From Cheiracanthium punctorium (Eukaryota > Arthropoda > Arachnida > Araneae > Cheiracanthiidae), in the NCBI GenBank assembly GCA_038373885.1, contig JAWZYV010011618.1:434001-498000 (forward strand): a stretch of DNA of 64,000 nt, read 5' to 3'. Position numbers and translations under genes: made by a program. Positions 1 to 11,019 of the stretch are shown in pieces. Each line of letters begins with the position of its first letter. Positions within the stretch are counted from its first letter, which is position 1. A model generated the notes under the pieces. That model had not been told where the DNA came from, did no database searches, and worked only from the letters and a program-made list of their open reading frames with translations.

Positions 1-2042
1 TATCACATTACTATAATACAATCTGCGATATGGAAAATACACATTTGCATTTTGAAACCTGAATAATAAACATATTCAATAGCCTTAATAAACGGGTTAA
101 AATAAGTTCTTTGAAAAAATTACTCGATAAAATAAAATTATAGTTTCAGTACTTTTTCACTGAAAAACTATTAACGTGTGAATAATACGTACAGCTGCGG
201 GGGAAAAAAAACAAAAAAAAACGCCCACTTGCTCTTTATTTGGCCGTCGTTCGTCGTACAGCAAAGTTACATATACCATTCGTTTGCAAATAACGTATAC
301 TTTAATTTACTATTAGTTTAATTTGCATAAGGGACCGTCTTCATATTTAATTCTGCATCAACTTCATTTTTCTCAATGGCAACACTCTATTTTGATTTTA
401 TCAAACGAAAGAAAACCTTCAAATTACCCTAAATATAAATTTTCACCAATTTCCTACGATGATTTCTGGAGATATTGCGAATTCTCTTTTGTGCGGTTTC
501 AAATTACAGATTTTATGCGAGACGAGACAGACATTTTTAAAAAATGCACTGAGGGGCAACGAACGCACTAGATTGTGTATTTTACGCCATATTCCCCCTC
601 AAATTTCTTTCAACTCGCACCTGCAATTAACGTAGGCAGACTATTAGGTAAAAGAAAAGAAAAATCTTGAAAGCGATAGATGCACGTGTCTTTTATAATC
701 ACTGGGTTCACCCACGTATTTATTGAAAATGTTGCTCAGGCAGAAAGAAACCTTTTTAGGATGGCTGATGCGGGGTTAACACATTTGTATACAGGGCCAG
801 ATTAAGATATACAATCCAACCTCGTTGATGCGAATACTCCCAAGGAACACATATTTGTTCGAGTTTAAAGTAGTTCTTTAATAATAGAGGTTTATAAATG
901 AATATCCAGATGTGTAGCCCAGAGGGCAGGAGCACGCGCCCCTTCAGGATCCGTAATGATTTTAGGATTATAGATTATGTAGTAAGGTATGTAGGAGGGA
1001 GGGGGGAGTGCCCCCTTGGCTAAAAATTTTTAAAGATTTACAGTTAAAAATTTTTGGATAATGGGGAGGGGTTGTGGTTGAACTTTACTTCCCTCCTTTT
1101 ATGCACGCAATGGCGTACATAAAAGGAGAGTAATTTGTTTTTGTAATTCGTTCCCTTATATAGATGTATCAAAAAGGTATGACGGTACAGGTGCCCCCCG
1201 AAAATGCAAGGCCTAGTGCTTCCGAATGTCACGCCCTGGTCGCTTGCTTTACCATTCTTTGAAAAAAGAAAAAGAAAAGGCGAGTTCTGTTTTCCGATAA
1301 AAAAAAAAAAATAATAATTGGTAACTTCAATCTTCAGTGGGTTTATTATTTTCTAAATTATCCTGGGGAAAATTTTTTCTTTGTTATGCTGAGGAAATTA
1401 TTTAGTAACTAGCTGCGTGCTCGTTCTTCGCACGGTAGGAAAAGAATACTTTCTAAAATAACTACCTGTGGCAAAAGAAAATCTAAAAAAATAAAAAATA
1501 AAAAATTTCAATTTAGGGAATCCCTTTAGTTGAAACTGTCGTGGTATACATTAACGCAACGTAGGATTATAATTTAGTTAGCTGTGAGACGACCGTTGAA
1601 AAATGATGAATAGATCACTTTTAATTTAACGAAATATTTATTAACGTGGTATACGGTGCTTTAATTCATATTAACCTAACAAATCTACTAATATTACCTA
1701 TTACTTATACTATCTATTACTTATTTATAATATTATCGATCTTCGTTTCTCCCTGTTCAATGCTCAATTTAAAGAATTTAACTTAGATATTTGAAACCAA
1801 TGGTACCTTTTCTACTCTTTGATGATTCTTTGCAATTTATGCATTAACATAAACGATAAAAATTATTTATAATGACTGAAAAAACACTCAAAATACTGGT
1901 GTTAGACGATAAAGTAATTAAAAAACTTTGTAAAAAACACGCATAAGAAGTAAAAGGAAAAAGGATACGCGTTTCGTTCAAAAATTGTTTTGAACTTCTT
2001 CAGTCCAAGCCCTTCGACGTAAAGAACACAGGGAACTGAAAA
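1..2042. other. AT-rich non-coding stretch
   Basis: No convincing ORF, RNA gene or complete transposon is visible. The longest ORFs here are short and of low complexity. From about 1410 the text resembles the start of a degenerate interspersed repeat; a possible far end lies near 2975, where a CAAACAAACTTTCAC-type tail occurs. I could not prove its termini. Confidence 0.5.
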
Positions 2043-2105
2043 GAGAAAAACAAGCAAGATGTTGCCCCAAGGGCCCCTTGTGGCAACATCTTGCTTGTTT
2101 TTCTT
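2043..2105. repeat. Near-perfect hairpin of about 30 bp per arm
   Basis: Arms built on AACAAGCAAGATGTTGCC face each other around a short GC-rich centre (CAAGGG/CCCTTG), with only single-base bulges. At least 22 bp of the outer arm is perfect. It stands alone, with no ORF or recognisable transposon ends beside it. It could be a foldback MITE remnant or a small-RNA hairpin precursor; the sequence does not decide which. Confidence 0.8.
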
Positions 2106-4107
2106 GCTTGTTTAATATATATATACCTCCAAAAGTCGTCAAATCTTGGCGACATTTTGCACGATTTTTGGAATACATACGACGGCATTCGTCAAGCCAA
2201 TAACGAATAATATGTTTTATGTTAATTAGTATTTTCCCCCTTGTGGCACCTTTTGAATTTCCCACAATCTTAAAAATTGTAAGTTTCCTTTCGTTATTGT
2301 GGTTGCTGAAAAACCATAGTGCTCAAAAATCGTTAAAGGTAACTTGTGCACAAAATACCTTTAAATTTTTATAATAGTAAATTTTCATGCAGATTTCTAA
2401 CTCATTTTTAAACTTACGACATCAAAATTGCGTCATTGTCAGTTGCGATATCTAACATGAATTAGTGAAAGAAGGAAAAAAAAGAAAACTCATGTTATTT
2501 TACTTTTCTAATTTTTTAAACTGATCATCAAAATGACGTCATTTCATTTATGATATGCAACTTTATTTACAGTTATGTCAATCGCTAGCATATAGATTAT
2601 ATGTCACATTACTTTTTTACACAATATTAAAATTTTAATGCATTTTTAAACTCCTGACTGAAAATGACGCCATTTCTTTTATAGTAATATGCTTACTTTT
2701 TTTACAGTTTGTCTATCGCCAGCATATAAATAGTATATCACATGATCACTATTTTAGACAATCGGCAACTGGAAACGCGTTTTGAAGGGGAAAATTATCA
2801 AAAAGTCGAAAAAAATAGTGGAACGATTGAGTTTTCAGAATTTTAAAGTTGACTACGGACTATTCTATGTCGTTTTACATACAAAATTTCAAGCCGATCA
2901 GTCGAACGGTATAGAAAGAGTTCCCGGATAAATAAACACACAAACAAACTTTCACATTTATGTAATAGATACCGAAGCTTTATTTTCGAAAGTTTAATCA
3001 AAAAGCTAATTTTCCTTTACACTGTAGATTAATTCCTGGGCCGCCAAAACCTAATCTAAAGAACCTTTAGCATAATGGAAATACCATTTCTCGGAAAAGA
3101 GCACAACTGAAATCTTTAAGAAATTTCATTTCAAAGGAAAACTACTTTTTAATTTACAATACTTTAATGATATGTAAACTCAAAGATTCAAAGAAAAAAA
3201 ATAAGCTCTTAAAAGTTCATTTGCTTTAAAAAATACAAATGCTGTTTCTTGGAAACACACAATACTCTGAATTTATTTATTTATTTTTCAAGAAGTAGTA
3301 AGAACAATGTACGCCATTTCAAAGGCAAACATTTTTTTTAGTGTACAGCGTTTTAATGATATTCAACCCTAAGATAAAACAATAAGTTTTAAAGTTTTCA
3401 TTTTCTGTATTCCTAGTTTTGTTTTCCTCGCAAGCGGAAGCATGTCAAAGAACTTTTGCAAACGGATATGCATTAAAAGTGATTTTTCTTCAGTAATAAC
3501 TTAAAGTTCCATGACCCAAAACTATCTTCAGAATACTTTTACTGCGATTACGTTTGAAAAAAAAAAATTCTAATATATGAGCGCAGTAAAAACTTTTGTT
3601 TTTACTGCGCTCATATATTAGAAATTATTTGTTTTGTTAGTTATCATTTGTTTTGTTAGTAGTCATATCAGAATTTATTTGTTTTTTTAGTTAGCGCAAA
3701 TAGTATTTTTTTTTTCTTTTATGCGAGAAAGTAGAAGCAAAAAGATATGAATAACATTGTATACAAGGCGAACTCATAATCAAATGTGCATTCTATGTTT
3801 TTAAAGTTATGACTAGGCTTTTCAATTAGAGGTTTGAAAACTACAGTGTTCGCGTAATTTATATTTGCGCAAACACGCAATTTTCGAATAAAGTTTAATT
3901 GTTTTTTGGTGCTTTGCTTATTAGTATTAATTATGATGATCGGTTTACATTGAAAAACATTAAGCGTGTTTCAAAAAAATACGGTTGTTCTTTCTTTTTC
4001 CCTGGGAAAAAAAAATATTGCATGCATAACAATATTGCATCCATTTGCAATAACTAAAAAAACTTTCATTGATTTTTAAGTATGTGAAAAAATTAATGCT
4101 GTTTCTT
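2106..4107. other. AT-rich non-coding stretch around the hairpin
   Basis: Apart from the hairpin at 3568-3623, I see only A/T-rich sequence and a possible degenerate repeat end near 2900-2975. No supported gene. Confidence 0.5.
3568..3623. repeat. Perfect 26-bp inverted repeat with 4-nt loop
   Basis: The left arm at 3568-3593 is the exact reverse complement of 3598-3623, and a TTTT loop separates them. The arm contains TATGAGCGCAGTAAAAAC. Perfect arms in such AT-rich surroundings point to a recent origin or a maintained hairpin. No coding sequence or terminator context is visible. Confidence 0.9.
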
Positions 4108-4109
4108 CT

Positions 4110-4216
4110 TACCCTTTGAGGCGCAACCCTTTCCCAATGCTGAAAAAAGGGCAGCCATTGCCATCGCTCGACTTAACTACCAGCAAGATGGCGGACGATC
4201 GAAACGTTCATCGCGC
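4110..4216 (+). mobile_element. piggyBac-type MITE fragment, truncated
   Basis: It begins with CCCTTTGAGGCGCAACCC and continues through the family's hairpin arm (core CAAGATGGCGGACGATCG), ending abruptly at TTCATCGCG. The same segment recurs in the complete copies at 56964-57383 and 59268-59765. The flanking TTAA is degraded to TTAC, and the second arm and far terminus are missing. Confidence 0.8.
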
Positions 4217-5672
4217 CGGGTAGTGCAAACAGTACACCCTTTTTCAGTTGTGAAAAATTTTTCCTTTCTGCCTTTGTGATAGGAGGAATTGTTTTCAGTT
4301 GAAGAAGGGTGAACGATGTGTACCACTAGAAAGGCCAGTACTGTTTAACTTTATGTTTGTGTGCAACTACAAAGTTGTTTTTTAAAGTTCAGAAGTGTTT
4401 ATGATTTTGATTTGCCTGTCCGTCTTTCCGTTCTCTAATTTATTGCAAAGATTGTACGTAATTTTTAGTGTCATTGTCATGTCCTGTCCCGTATATTCCT
4501 ATTGGAAAGAGTGTTATATATATACCACTTCTTTTACAGGGACACGCCTGAAAATATAACACTATTCCAGTGCAGCTAGGCCAAAGGACAACCTTTGCTT
4601 AAAATACACTTCAGAAACGTTTCAATATTTCAAACGAAACAAAACTAACCTATATTATTAATACCGTTAAAAGAATGCTATCTGGAGAAAAATAGTGTAT
4701 GACAATTCTTAACAGGAATAAACAAAATAACTTATACAGAAATAGGCTCTTCTTTTTATCTTAAAATCTCTAACCATTTGAGGGGCCCCCTAAAATCTTA
4801 GTCTATGCGGCAATCTGGTTCTGCTGACCTGGCATGAATAATTATTGTTCCCTTAAAACATTATTACCGGTAGAAAAATTTTGGGTGCCAGATTGGATGC
4901 AAAGATGTATAGGTCAGCAAAGATTCACGTGAGACCCTATTACGTAATGCTTTGTCTTCTTACGTCAGAAAAGGTAAGAACAACAAGAAAGATATTTGCT
5001 TGACCTGGAAACAAACGAAGGTGGTTTGCGATCGCGATTTATATAAATGGGGCGTGTTTGAATTTTTCAAACAAAATAGCATTTAATAGTTTACACATGA
5101 CCTCATCTATAAAATCTAGACAGAAAGATATGTGCGTATTCGTTTTTATTCGTTAACCTAACTGGATAATCGAATCTGCCGTGAGGCTAGTTGTCCATGA
5201 CCCAAAAACAAATTCTTTAATACTAATCGTAGCGGTTACAAACTATTTCTCCCCCCTTTCCTCCTTATCGTCTATTAATTATTATTATCTTTCCAGAAAA
5301 GAGGCGTAAGTTAAAGTGGTATCGATAATGACCACTTTCGATTAAAGTTACAGATGTCCTCGTTTCCATCGTGGATAAAAAAAACGACTTCTTGGAGTTG
5401 CGAAACCTCCGAGTGAATCAGGCTTTGCTTTGTTTTCGGCGAGCACTCGCTATTAATTGAAGCTTGCGTGAGAAGTTGACTTTGGACAGTTAGACACTCG
5501 TATAAATATTCCCCCCCCCCTCCCTCTAGGTTTCTCTTAACAATAGTGACACCTCTGCGAGAGTGGCAGAGTCTACAGAAAAGTTTCAAAGGAGGCATGA
5601 TGAATATGGCGCAGTATGTTATCAGAGATGGAAAACTCTTTTTAAAAAAAACTTTAATAATGCTCGCTCTAG
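4217..5672. other. No gene seen
   Basis: AT-rich sequence with a C-rich run near 5511-5520. The ORFs are short and resemble no known protein. Nothing else is supported. Confidence 0.5.
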
Positions 5673-5850
5673 ACACAACGGAGAAGATTATCCTTCTTTA
5701 CACAGAAGACTCTCCTTTTGCCCATAATGGTTCTTTGAACCCTCCGCCCTGAGGCCCAGCGTTGCGTTTTTGACGGAGCGTTCAAAGAACCATTCTGGAA
5801 AGCAAGGAAGCAAAGAAGGAGAATCTTTTCCGTTGTGTCTTTTTTAATGA
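5673..5850. repeat. Imperfect inverted repeat, arms about 75 bp
   Basis: The left arm (about 5673-5749) starts GACACAACGGAGAAGATTAT and ends at TTCTTTGAACCCTCCG. The right arm (about 5774-5850) is its reverse complement with scattered differences. The shape suits a foldback MITE with GACACAACGG termini. The target duplication is not clear. Confidence 0.75.
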
Positions 5851-7163
5851 TGAGAGTGAACAGGTGAACACGCTTAAACCCAAAGAGAAAAAAAAAAAAA
5901 AAAGATACATTTCGGAGCGATCCGTTTCCATGGAAGCCTACCTGCATTTCCGCAAAAGTGCTCTTTAAGTAGCCTTTTTTCTGAGAATTCCCCTCCTTGC
6001 TTCGTCTTTTTTTCTGAGAATTACACATATATATTAAAAACACATAATACACATATATATTAAAAAAACACTTCCTATAATATATAAAAAACTATCTCTC
6101 TATTCTAAAAAAAAGTAAAGGCCGCTGGCGCTGTCAAAGCTTGTCAGCTTATCTCCTCCTAAACCGTGGGGATTTGAGTTTCGACTAAGGTGCTCACAGA
6201 TTCGAAAAATTCCGAGGAACCTGCTAAGCTGAGTTAAATTTCGAAAATCGAATTATTTTAGAAGATATTAATAAAAAACTGAAAAAATAAACAGAATGGT
6301 TGCCAGATTTGGCATAAAATCATTCATTCCTTTGCAACAAAGCGTTTCCAAGTATCTAGAATCGCGTGAAATTTACAAACATGAGTTAGAATTACGCCCA
6401 TTTTACGCCAAAATAAAAACTATCTTTCTCTATATTAATAAAATAATGTGTAAACTGTTAGTTAGTTTGTTTGAATGTGTCTCGCGGTGATCGTAGACCT
6501 ACCAAATTTTGTACGGAAATTTTCCATGACAGTTCCCGACACACCTCGAAGCGATTTTTTCAAAGTTTGAATTATTTTAGGAGATATCGATAAAAAACGT
6601 ATCGCAAAAGGCTAATTTTTGCTTTCCGCCATTTCGTAATTGTAACCCCACAGTGGAAAAAAAAGCGACATTTAAGCTTATCTAGGTTGCCACATTCGGC
6701 AAGTTTATTAAATGATTCAGACTCTTGAAGTAAAAATAAAAGAATAACGATTTTTTTTTTTTTTTTTTTTTTGTCTAGATTATTTGTAAGGCTGTTTTTA
6801 AATTAAAATATCGTGTGCATGGGAAATCAGAGCAGGAATGAAATGTTTTATACTCAAAAGAAACATATTTAGAAATTTTCTGAGACTAAAATGTGCAACT
6901 TTTTAATTTGGCTAGAAATTAAACGGTTTTGTGCGATTTTGAGGAGATGATTCTATTGCTTGGCGCAATTTATCGTAATTTATCGTCTGCTGAATACACC
7001 TGAGAATAAGGTTTTGAAATTTTCATTCAGTTGGAATTGTGCATTTTTCTGTGCAGATTTTCTCCATCTATTAATGACTATGTCATTTTATCTCTCACCC
7101 CCTTTATTGAAAATTGTATGGAAAACGTGTCCCAAAAATGCGACATAAAAGTATGCCACATAA
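5851..7163. other. Non-coding, with diverged interspersed repeat
   Basis: Contains A/T homopolymers and diverged text that recurs elsewhere: CTATAATATA near 6076 matches 9614, and TCATTCAGTTGGAATTGTGC near 7023 matches 8750 and 9808. Two related segments (6249-6285 and 6568-6604) share AATTATTTTAG(A/G)AGATAT. No gene is supported. Confidence 0.5.
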
Positions 7164-7347
7164 TTTTACATATATTTAAATACCATTAGTTCACAACAGC
7201 TTTAATCTATTGTTACAATATTTCGTAAGCTACAGAATATGCTTCACATGTATTTTTTACATATATTTAAATACTATTAGTTCACAACAGCTTTAATCTA
7301 TTGTTACAATATTTCGTAAGCTGTAGAATAGGCATCACCTGTTTTTT
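7164..7347 (+). repeat. Tandem duplication, 91-bp unit, two copies
   Basis: The phrase ACATATATTTAAATAC starts at 7168 and again at 7259. The following text through TTTCGTAAGCT is nearly identical in both copies, with only a few substitutions, so the duplication is fairly recent. Confidence 0.85.
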
Positions 7348-7760
7348 TTCTATAAATAGGTTACAATAATATGAAATAAGTAACTCAAAATGTGTTACAC
7401 AAAGTTGACAATTTTCAAATAGTAAGTTCGCTTAGACAACAGGAGTTTAGAATTAGCTATTATTCGTTTTTCCAAAACAGAATAACTAATATCTTGAAAA
7501 TGAAAAATAATTAAAATGCAGATTATTTTAAAGCCGGTTCGGTCCAGCTGGATTATTTGCTACCAGTAGAAATATTTGGCGGCGTTAACTATGCCATTAT
7601 AGCAGTTATAGTACACTTTGGATATTTGCTAGCGCGACGAGATGGTATAATTCGTGGTGCTAAGTACGCCAATCTGCAAACGATTATATAAATGAAAATA
7701 TGAATAACGGTTTTCCGGTAACCTTAAATGAAGAGTAATTATAGGTTGTGAGCATGTGTA

Positions 7761-7882
7761 AATCGCCAAATAATGAAAAGTTGCCATTGGTGGCAAGCTA
7801 TCCTATCTGTTCCGTAGCTTTTATTAACTTTACATGTAAGCAGGTCGCCAAATAATGAAAAATCGCCATGGGTGGCAAATTT
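7761..7882 (+). repeat. Short tandem duplication, period about 83 bp
   Basis: CGCCAAATAATGAAAA followed by GCCATnGGTGGCAA occurs at about 7765 and again at about 7848. The copies differ more than those at 7164-7347. Confidence 0.65.
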
Positions 7883-8330
7883 GCAAGGTGTCCAATAGGT
7901 TTTACATTATTAAAAATACAGCTGAAACAGATTTTCTGATTTTATTATGCTTTAGCTCCTAATTAATATAACTTTTGAATGGCAATACTAAATATCATTG
8001 TGTTTCTGAGGAGTGCAAATAATTTTTCCAGTATTATAAGCGGAGTCCGCACTCCAGGTGGATTATAGCTCAGGACCCGTATAACACGGATTCCCTCCGT
8101 GTTATGAGGGGGGTAGACTACTGTAGTGTGAAGTTTAAATTTTTATGTACCAATGAACATGCAATAACCAAGCAATGTGTAGCTCAGTAACATTCTATCT
8201 GATCCAATCTTCGGGTTTTGTCTGTTGAAATTATGTCTTTTTTACGAATAAGCCTTATTAGGGGCGGAATGCCTCATACGAAAAGCGAGCGTAGCGAGTC
8301 TGGGGGCCCTGGCCCCTAGTCTTTTATAAA

Positions 8331-8805
8331 AAAAAAAAAAAGAAAGAAAGAAAAGAAAAGAAAAAAGAATATATTTTTATTTTACAAAGCCGTTGACAGA
8401 TGGCGCAAACTTATAGAATACACAGTTTTTAATAAATAAAACATCAACTTTCCTTTACCGCAAGCAATTTCGAAATAATTGTTAGACGGTTTCATTTTAT
8501 GCTATGCAATCTTAACTGAATAAGTCACGTGACAAACCATCGGCATGCTTTTTTTTTCAGCGCGTGCAAAAATACACTCTTTTAACGAGTAGATCTGCAG
8601 TATATAATATACATTTGTAAGAAACCCACTGTATCACGTGACTGATGCTCTATCATCATTAAATGGTGCTAAAATGATATTTTAGCATCATTTAACGATG
8701 ATAGACTTTGATAAATAATACATCTGAATAAGTTTTTTGAAACTTTCATTCAGTTCGAATTGTGCCTTTTTCTGCGCAGCTTTTTCCCATTCAATTTCTA
8801 TTGTA
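8331..8805 (+). repeat. Interspersed repeat copy with internal hairpin
   Basis: After an A-rich run, this copy carries GACAGATGGC, an internal hairpin at about 8648-8706 (arm TCTATCATC..TTAAATG, near-palindromic), and the phrase TTTCATTCAGTTCGAATTGT. The same order appears in the copy at 9575-9880. The arms differ at a few positions. No coding capacity, and the superfamily is not identifiable. Confidence 0.6.
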
Positions 8806-9574
8806 TTACATGGAGAAAAAGGATGTTAGAAATATCAATTTTAATTTTGTTTACTGACAGTCATGAATAATGGTACACTTTCCAACTTAATGGAATAAGG
8901 AAAGAAAATAGGGGAGACGCATGGATTCTGATACGCTTTTAATATATAGCACTTTAGTTTGTATTTACAATCTGAAAGTGTTTCAGAATTTTACTTTTTA
9001 TTCCGTTTTTTGATAACGGCCAATACATCCGGAAGCTCTTCAGAATTAATAAAGAACGAAAATAATTTGTACCTTTTGTAGGTTTTTATCGCTGAACCAT
9101 CTTATTTTTGTAACCAGGGGCAGCCCGACACTGTAAGAAAGGTAATCATAGCATCAGGGCGCCGGCTTCGAAGGACCGTCAATTGGAACTCAAGGACTAA
9201 GTAGAGCATAAAAGGGAGCGTCTTGTTTGCGTTAGCAGGGGTATCTGTATTATATCCTATTATCCCAGTTACCCTAGGGCTGCCCATGTTTGTAACCATC
9301 TTAATTTTAAATTCCATTCAGAATCTGAGAGATTTCAGTGCCATGACAGCTAGTGAGAAACAGGATTCTCTCCGAACAAGACTAATTAAGATGGCGAACC
9401 AAATGGTCGCCGGAGGCGGCTAGTTCCGAATAAAATCCTATCCTATCTTACTAATATATAAATGTCAATGTTTGTTACTCTTTCACGCTGAAACGGTTTG
9501 ACGGATTTGGATGAAATTTGGAATAAAGACAGTTAAAAGTCCTGGATTAACTTATAGGCTACTTTTTATCGCGC
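8806..9574 (+). other. Unclassified, possibly a retroelement 3' end
   Basis: The 66-codon ORF at 9223-9423 ends in MANQMVAGGG and is followed directly by an AATAAA-containing stretch and ATCCT-type repeats (about 9430-9450). That is what a non-LTR 3' end can look like. No diagnostic protein motif is present, so this is only a suggestion. The text at 9452-9550 reads like a separate degenerate interspersed repeat. Confidence 0.3.
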
Positions 9575-9880
9575 GAAAAAAAAAAAAAAAAAAAAAAAAA
9601 AAACACTGTTTCTATAATATACAAGAAAAAAAACTATCTTTTATCCAAAAAAAAAAAAAGAATACAATTGAGTTTTAAATTTTCTGAATCCTCGACAGAT
9701 GGCAAACTTATATTGTTAAATGATGCTAAAATAATGACTAAATATCATTCCATCGTCTGCTACGCCTGACTTGGATAAAGAATACACCTGAATAAAGTTT
9801 TGAAACTTTCATTCAGTTCGAATTTCGAATTGTGCATTTTTCTGTGCAGCTTTTTCCCATTCTACACTCATGTCTATAAA
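9575..9880 (+). repeat. Second copy of the interspersed repeat
   Basis: Starts in an A-run, then GACAGATGGC (about 9696), a TTAAATGATGCTAAAAT block, and TTTCATTCAGTTCGAATT (about 9806). This is the same order as 8331-8805, but the hairpin's second arm is lost. Confidence 0.6.
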
Positions 9881-9951
9881 TTAAGGATAATGAAGTTCAG
9901 GGAAAGAAAGAGGAAGAAGCAAAACAAATTTGACTTATTTGTAAAGTCTAT

Positions 9952-10876
9952 TGTTGCGGAATTACTCTGCTACTCCTGGGGTTCGTCGTTCTAAAGTCCT
10001 GTTGGTGTAAAAATGTTCAAGTAAAAAGTCACTTGTCAGGATGGAACACAAACTTTATTGCTTCTAGAACTTCGTAGAACAATCAGCTGTACATAATTCA
10101 CAAGCACAATCTAGCAGTAACGTGCTTTTAACAATCCGCTTGGATCAGAAGCTCTCACAAATGCTGTATTTCTTACACAAAATAAGTCACTTTCACAGGC
10201 AAAAATTCCGTAGAAATATTCAAGGGATATAGTACACAATCCCTTAAGACACAGCAATGAAGAATTTACACACAGCACTTTAAAAACAGCTTCGCAAAGC
10301 AAGCTAAAACACAGCTTCTATAGCACTATCAATTCACACAAAACAAGCGTACTGAGAGCTCTTCACACATTGAGCGTTCAACTCGCACACTGACTGACTT
10401 CGGGGCGATGCCCGCTTCTATAAATAGCCGACGCAGGAGGTACAAGAGGTTTCCAGAAAAGTCAATTTCTCGAGGGTTCTACATAAAGCGTGAATTTTGA
10501 TTACGTCATAGAAGAGAAATGTTAGGTTATTATGCGTTTTTAATGCAGGAAAAACAACTTCCAGGCCCCATTGGGAAAATCGCGCCAAATGACCAAAAAG
10601 TCGCCAAGCTTGGCGACTTTTGGCGAAATATCGCCAAATTTGGCGCCAAAAATAAGTCCTCAAAAGTGAAGAGATCTAAGCTCTAGGACTAATATTTCTC
10701 GAGATTTCTAGAAGCCCATAGAAAAACATATGGGAAAGCGAAACCTCCGTATCTCCGGTTCTAATTGGCCGATTTTGATGCAACAAAAAGCAAAATTTAT
10801 CTATTTGAAGCGTAGAATACGAATTTTAAACCATTCTAAGCCCCAGAGCAGCGGGTTGCCCCGAAAATTCGTAACA
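9952..10876 (-). mobile_element. Solo LTR (925 bp), minus orientation
   Basis: On the minus strand it starts TGTTAC and ends GCAACA, i.e. a TG...CA LTR with short inverted ends. It is flanked on both sides by the 4-bp target duplication CTAT (9948-9951 and 10877-10880). In LTR orientation it carries a TATA-like element (plus-strand TATAAATA at 10419-10426) and an AATAAA signal (complement of 10054-10059). The U3 part contains a 26-bp perfect palindrome at 10596-10621 centred on AAGCTT, within a cluster of GGCGA/TCGCC words. A related copy lies at 33119-34028. No internal gag/pol is present, so this is probably a solo LTR left by recombination. Gypsy versus BEL/Pao is not decided. Confidence 0.85.
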
Positions 10877-11019
10877 CTATTTGTTAAACAAAAAGTAAAG
10901 AGCAAAAAAGATGCTATATGTTTGACATAATTAATAAAAATTGCAAGTTTTACTCCTTTGACCAAATTTCAAAAAAGAACCTATTTACAAAAAACAGTAT
11001 AACATGGTTAGTAGGATGG

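Noticed and set aside
5311..5676. 121-codon minus ORF.
   Set aside because: It ends inside the inverted repeat and contains a poly-G-derived Gly run; no motif.
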